DNA of 64,000 nt from Strigops habroptila (Eukaryota; Chordata; Aves; Psittaciformes; Psittacidae), in contig NC_044302.2 in assembly GCF_004027225.2 (NCBI RefSeq), positions 35,789,449 to 35,853,448 on the forward strand, read 5' to 3'. Every line of letters begins with the position of its first letter. Within the stretch, counting starts at the first letter, position 1. A program made the position numbers and the translations under genes. Positions 59,471 to 64,000 of the stretch are shown one piece after another. Below the pieces are notes generated by a model that had not been told where the DNA came from, ran no database searches, and worked only from the letters and a program-made list of their open reading frames with translations.

Positions 59471-61332
59471 GGATTGCTTATGGCAATTTGCATTCAACGG
59501 GCTTTTTTAAAGGAGTATAGGATGATGTTTTTTATTATTTTTTTTTTTTAAATCTCTTGAAGAAATTCTGTGTAAGAGGATGTCCATACTAATAAACTTA
59601 CTGAGGATATTGTGAGACCACATGCCCATTCTCTTCTGCAAGAAGTCGCTGGCAAAAGATTAATGAAATTTGCTACCTCTGCTGATGGCTACAGGAGACA
59701 AGGGCAACACACCTTGGATAATCCTTTCACAATGAACTGGGAACTAGAACTTACTATTTTCGAAGATCATTGACACAGCTATAATTCTGTGTTAGCACCC
59801 TGTATTTTAGACATCAAAGCAATTCTAACATGTTATAAAAGATATATGATAAAATAACTGGCAGCAGGATTTAATGATTAAAGTACTGCCTATGACTGCT
59901 ATAGAAAAATTTTCCTATGGAAAAAGGGTAAGATTCAAAGCTGGCCACTGACTACAGTGGGAACCTAGAGTGAATAATTGCCAGGCTAATACACCTCAGT
60001 TACAGTGAATCTGAGTTGGAAACCTGTGCTTCAGTTCCTCAACTTCTGGATGAAGACCAGAGCATTTCTTCATCTCACTCTCATGAAACACTGAAGCATT
60101 TTGCTGAAGGTACAAGTTGCACACAACAATGCGGATCTTAAATTCATTTTCCTGCTGGGTCTGCCTCCTAGGTCTTTGGAGTTTTGTGACTTGAATGCTG
60201 CACAATGCATGAATGTCAAACTGTCAGTGTTTTGAGCTCAGCATTATAAATTACACCATTCAAATTTGTTTGTACTTTGGGAACCAAAACTTGCCTTGTC
60301 ACTTAAATTCCTGGTCTACCAGCTTTACTTACCTGCTTACTATTGTATTATATTGAAATCTGGGGAATGTTTTCATTTTTGTGGAGTTGCACGTTGACTA
60401 TTAGTTGTCACAACTGGACGAGATGTGTCTTAGAGAAATTGAATCATCTTTCCAAGAGAAAATCCTGAATTCTACTACAAAGTAGGAAATTTAAAACACA
60501 CAGTCTAAGGCAGTGCTTGTTCTGATATATTCTCCCAAGATTTTCTGCAGTACAGACCATGGTGCTTTCTACTGATTAAAGCATCGGATTTTATTGTGTA
60601 TTTTAGGTTACTATATAATCTCAAACAGGACAGTTAAGCTGTCTGGGTATGGTTGACATAGCAGCACATTAATTACACATCAGTTAATGTCCACATTGAA
60701 CATCTGAGACACCCGAATCAAAGATACCAAGTAACTCCTGAGCTCTCCTGTTGCTTTTTATAATCACTGATTACCCATCCTGCAACTATGCCTTGATTTT
60801 ACTCTGTAGTTATAACTTTGTACGAAAACTTATGGTGTGAAATAGTGATAGCAGTTCAGCTCTACCATGGGACATGCATGCTCAAACCAGCAAAGTATAC
60901 AAAAATGTGTATTTTCCTATAGGAGGACAGAATAAGCATCAGAATACAGTATTATTCATTATGATGAATATGAGCTGCTGTATTTTCAATGGAATCTGAG
61001 ATGTATTCTGATTAGACTGTAGGCCCTGTCATCTTTATTAGTAATTTAATAGGAATAAAATAAGCACCTGCAATTAAATGGCAATTAAAGGATCCTCAAC
61101 TTAAATTCCAAATAACTTAGAGGGACTGCAGTTTGAGGGTGGATTTTGGAAATGGGGTAGGAGGAAAAATGTTTAAATTGTGAGAAAGATGCACTCACAA
61201 CTATGCTCCAGAGGAAAAGCAACCAATGACCAACCACACAAACAAACAATACAAACACCAAAGCACACCTTTATGGCCACGAAAAAATGTACACAACATC
61301 CCAGCTACCTTTCACAGTAATTTTCTGTGGAG

Positions 61333-61349
61333 AAAAAAAAAAAAAAAAA
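61333..61349. repeat. A17 homopolymer
   Basis: An uninterrupted A run in the NREP intron. Confidence 0.9.
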
Positions 61350-62906
61350 TCAGTAATATCCTATTTTCGTAATATCTTTTAAAAAACAACTACTGTGGCC
61401 AATATTGGTAGACAATAACCACATGGATCAGCTCTACAGCAGTAACCGTTCTGCTAAAATCATACTAAAGTCCTGAATGGGTTGCCAAAGGGCTTTCAAG
61501 TATCTGTCTTGTGAGCAATGCTGAAAGGCTGGGGAACCATGGTTTGGGTCCTGGCTAAGTGGACGAAGATTCTGTAATGGAAAAAAGATGTCCACTCAGG
61601 ACTTATTACAATCCACCAGGAGAAAGGAAAAAAAACAAAACAAAAAAGCAAAATGACCCCCCAAAAACCCAACAGAGAATGTCTTGCCATGCTACATGCT
61701 TCGTAAAATGCAGACTACTTAGATATTCAAATCTACTGGTAACTAGGGCATTAGAAAAACACAGCACAAACTTTTAGTCAACTACAGCAGCTCAGAACAA
61801 TTTATATTAATGTTGCAAAATGAGCTACAGAGAGAAAAAGTGCAAAGCAATGCTCCATTACAGAGCAGGATGTAAGGCTTACAACATTCCAGCTGTTTGC
61901 ATGAAGCAAACACTTCTAAATAAATGCTTCCATTGATACACACCATATTTTCATTTCTTAGGACTTCCTGTGTGGCTATTATGTGAATATAGGCTTGGCT
62001 TAAGTAACCAAAGTATGTGGATTCAGAACAGAATTACTGTACTTTAGGATGGACTGAAAACTAAAGGTGCTGCAAGTCTATATGATGGATAAGAGCCATC
62101 TGATGACTCAAATGGATAGTCTCAGTATTCGATAATCATTAGGAAAAAAATCAAGCTAGCAAATTTCATTCATAAATTATCAGAGTGGATCACCTCTAAA
62201 CATCTGACTGGCAGCATTACTACCCTTGGAAACCTTCCTTCCTGGCAGAACGTGTGATACACAAACCCATTCACTCCCATTTTGAGAAGTCAGGGGGAAA
62301 AGAAACCCACTGATCTGGGAAGTGCTGTCTGAGACGGTCTTGTACAACAACAAGCAAATCTGCCTGAAACATCAAGGACAACTTGGAATAGGGAACTATG
62401 ATCTATGAAGAATATGTTTTCAGTTATTTAGCGTCTATTCTCTTGGAACCATACAAATAATAAAAATTGAGATTAAAAATCAGAAAAAGAAAAGGTGGAG
62501 AGAAAGGAATGCCTACTCTATTTACTGGCTCTTACTGGATCTTACAACATCCAGACTCCAGAACTGCTTACTGTTACTAAACCAGAAAGATTTCTAGAGT
62601 AAACCCTTCTTTTCCCCACTGCCCAACAAACCAAGAAACTTTTCTGCTAGCAAAAGCTCTGTTTAACCAGCATTTCAAAACTCCAAGGCCTATTCCTCCA
62701 TTTTAAGCCATATCCTCTGTAAGAGCAATAGTAGGAGAGGACAAACTTTTGCCCAGCTTTAAAACAGATACATAAAATAATTTTAACAGACCTGAACTAA
62801 ATCTACAGTATCAGTCACATTAAAATGCTAAAATTCTTGCTACCCACCTTCGTTCCTACTCACTAAGAGCACCTTTCAAATATTCAGATACATCCATCAG
62901 AAGAAA

Positions 62907-62992
62907 AACAAACAAAAAAAAAAAAAACCCCAAAAACCCAAAACAAACAAACAAACAAAAAAAAAATCAATCAACCAAACAAAAAAACCCAC
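62907..62992. repeat. A-rich AAAC/CAAA low-complexity tract
   Basis: Runs of A interrupted by C, including AACAAACAAACAAAC. Read on the minus strand it gives long F/V/L-rich frames, which are artefacts. Confidence 0.9.
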
Positions 62993-64000
62993 ACTGGCAT
63001 GCAAAATTAACAAAATGAGCAAACACCTGTTAAGCATTCCCAAGGTTATTATTCTTAAGAAAAAGGCAAGAAAGACCCCAGAGTTAGTTTGTTGTTGTTG
63101 TTTTTCCTCATGGACCACAACTGAATTCCTGTTCACCAAGTCTCATTCGAGACTTGCAGGAATTGAATTCAACTGCAGTCTGGATTTCCAAACTACAAGC
63201 TTAATGAAGAAGACCAACTGCCCTGAGTACATCAGCAACCACCTTTTGAGAAGTTTCAGATAACTTCTTTATTCTATAAACCAATTTGGGGTGGGGAGGG
63301 GGAGTGAAAACAAAAAGGAAATTATGACAAGTACTCTAGAAAGTACCAATTCTAAATAAAAGGTGGCCATCTCCAGTAATTCTGCACTACACTACCTAGG
63401 AGAGGAGAAAAGAAAACCACAATAAAACCAAAAAGCTTTACTGTATGGATTAGCAGTCTGATTACAGACACAGATGGCTATGTGCTGAGGAACAGAGGAG
63501 TAAAATGATACAGGTTTGTGTTAAAGAGAACGAAAGAAAGAGGCATGCTTTCCCCCTCTGCAGCACTAAGACTGTGCTTGCACTGTCGTGAGGACTGAGA
63601 GCCCCCTGTGTCTGTAGTGCTTAATCCAGAACTGTCCTTCTACCACGCTCTCCTGGAGATGGGCTGTATAGCTGGACGGAAACTTGCTTCCTCATTTCTA
63701 TACCTATATTTCTTTGCAGTATTTTGAGGATTTTTCACCACTGTTGCTCTGTGTTGCAATGACACAAATCAATGGTATTACAGGCCATAGAGGAAAAGTT
63801 GTAAACTGTTTCCCTGGCAGCTGGTCTCAGCATCAGTGCAAGTGTTTAGCAGAATTTGTTTGAAATTAAGGCCTGATGGGCTTTCTTTTGCAATAAACTA
63901 TAATATAGTTGCCTGTTAAGTGGAAACAGTTACAACTTTTCAATTTTTAAAAATTTCTTAGTTACCAGCTAGTTCGAGCTGGAGTGCCTTTTCCCAGCAC

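Larger units (their letters stand above)
55117..64000 (-). other. NREP: NREP intron, partial
   Basis: All sequence from the NREP acceptor to the right edge is interpreted as intron. I looked on the minus strand for an exon starting with the family's MVYYPEL-type N-terminus and found none. Donor-like sites exist at 56888, 57125, 58330, 59209 and 60330, but only one gives a frame-compatible short exon (see 59210-59236). No CR1 was seen in these 8.9 kb, in contrast to the rest of the window. A-rich, T-rich and short tandem repeats are present. Confidence 0.7.

Noticed and set aside
60330..60357. Donor-like GTAAGT on minus near 60330 with a possible 27-nt exon.
   Set aside because: The frame needed for NREP contains a stop, and the acceptor lacks a pyrimidine tract.
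1..64000. Search for CRISPR arrays, operons, tRNA or rRNA genes and prokaryotic elements.
   Set aside because: None seen. Sequence composition, introns and CR1/ERVL repeats show a vertebrate nuclear genome.

Overview
The window is from a vertebrate nuclear genome, almost certainly a bird. The evidence is many copies of the LINE CR1 ending in the octamer repeat ATTCTATG, an avian-type ERVL solo LTR, spliced exons with vertebrate splice sites, and a CpG-island promoter. I cannot name the species. Nearly all open frames above about 60 codons are chance frames or CR1 coding remnants. I can defend only two protein-coding exons.

Left edge (1-1860): the first coding exon of STARD4 (START-domain sterol carrier) lies on the minus strand at 340-455. 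Its introns run off the left edge and, on the other side, up to a CpG island at about 968-1860. That island carries two CCAAT boxes per strand and GC boxes. A perfect TCGCC pentanucleotide tract of about 209 bp closes it. It is the expected STARD4 promoter and looks bidirectional; mammals have a divergent noncoding transcript (STARD4-AS1) at this place.

Middle (1.9-53.4 kb): intergenic or noncoding sequence, dominated by interspersed repeats. I count ten fairly clear CR1 copies or fragments on both strands, two probable older CR1 relics, one complete solo LTR with a 5-bp target duplication and one LTR fragment. Two 5'-truncated CR1 copies in direct orientation (about 16373-17193 and 34351-35165) are about 98-99% identical and lie 18 kb apart. 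A few microsatellites, short tandem duplications and perfect inverted repeats are scattered between them.

Right edge (53.4-64 kb): the terminal exon of NREP (P311) lies on the minus strand. The last 41 codons and stop are at 54991-55116, and a probable 3' UTR ends at a poly(A) signal near 53445. The rest, up to 64000, is NREP intron. The exon encoding the NREP N-terminus was not found and should lie beyond the right edge.

STARD4 and NREP on the same strand, with the STARD4 promoter facing the NREP 3' end, matches the gene order on human chromosome 5q22. This supports both identifications. I see no undescribed gene system here. The best leads are the promoter repeat with paired CCAAT boxes, the near-identical CR1 pair, the diverged NREP C-terminus and a possible in-frame 27-nt NREP exon.
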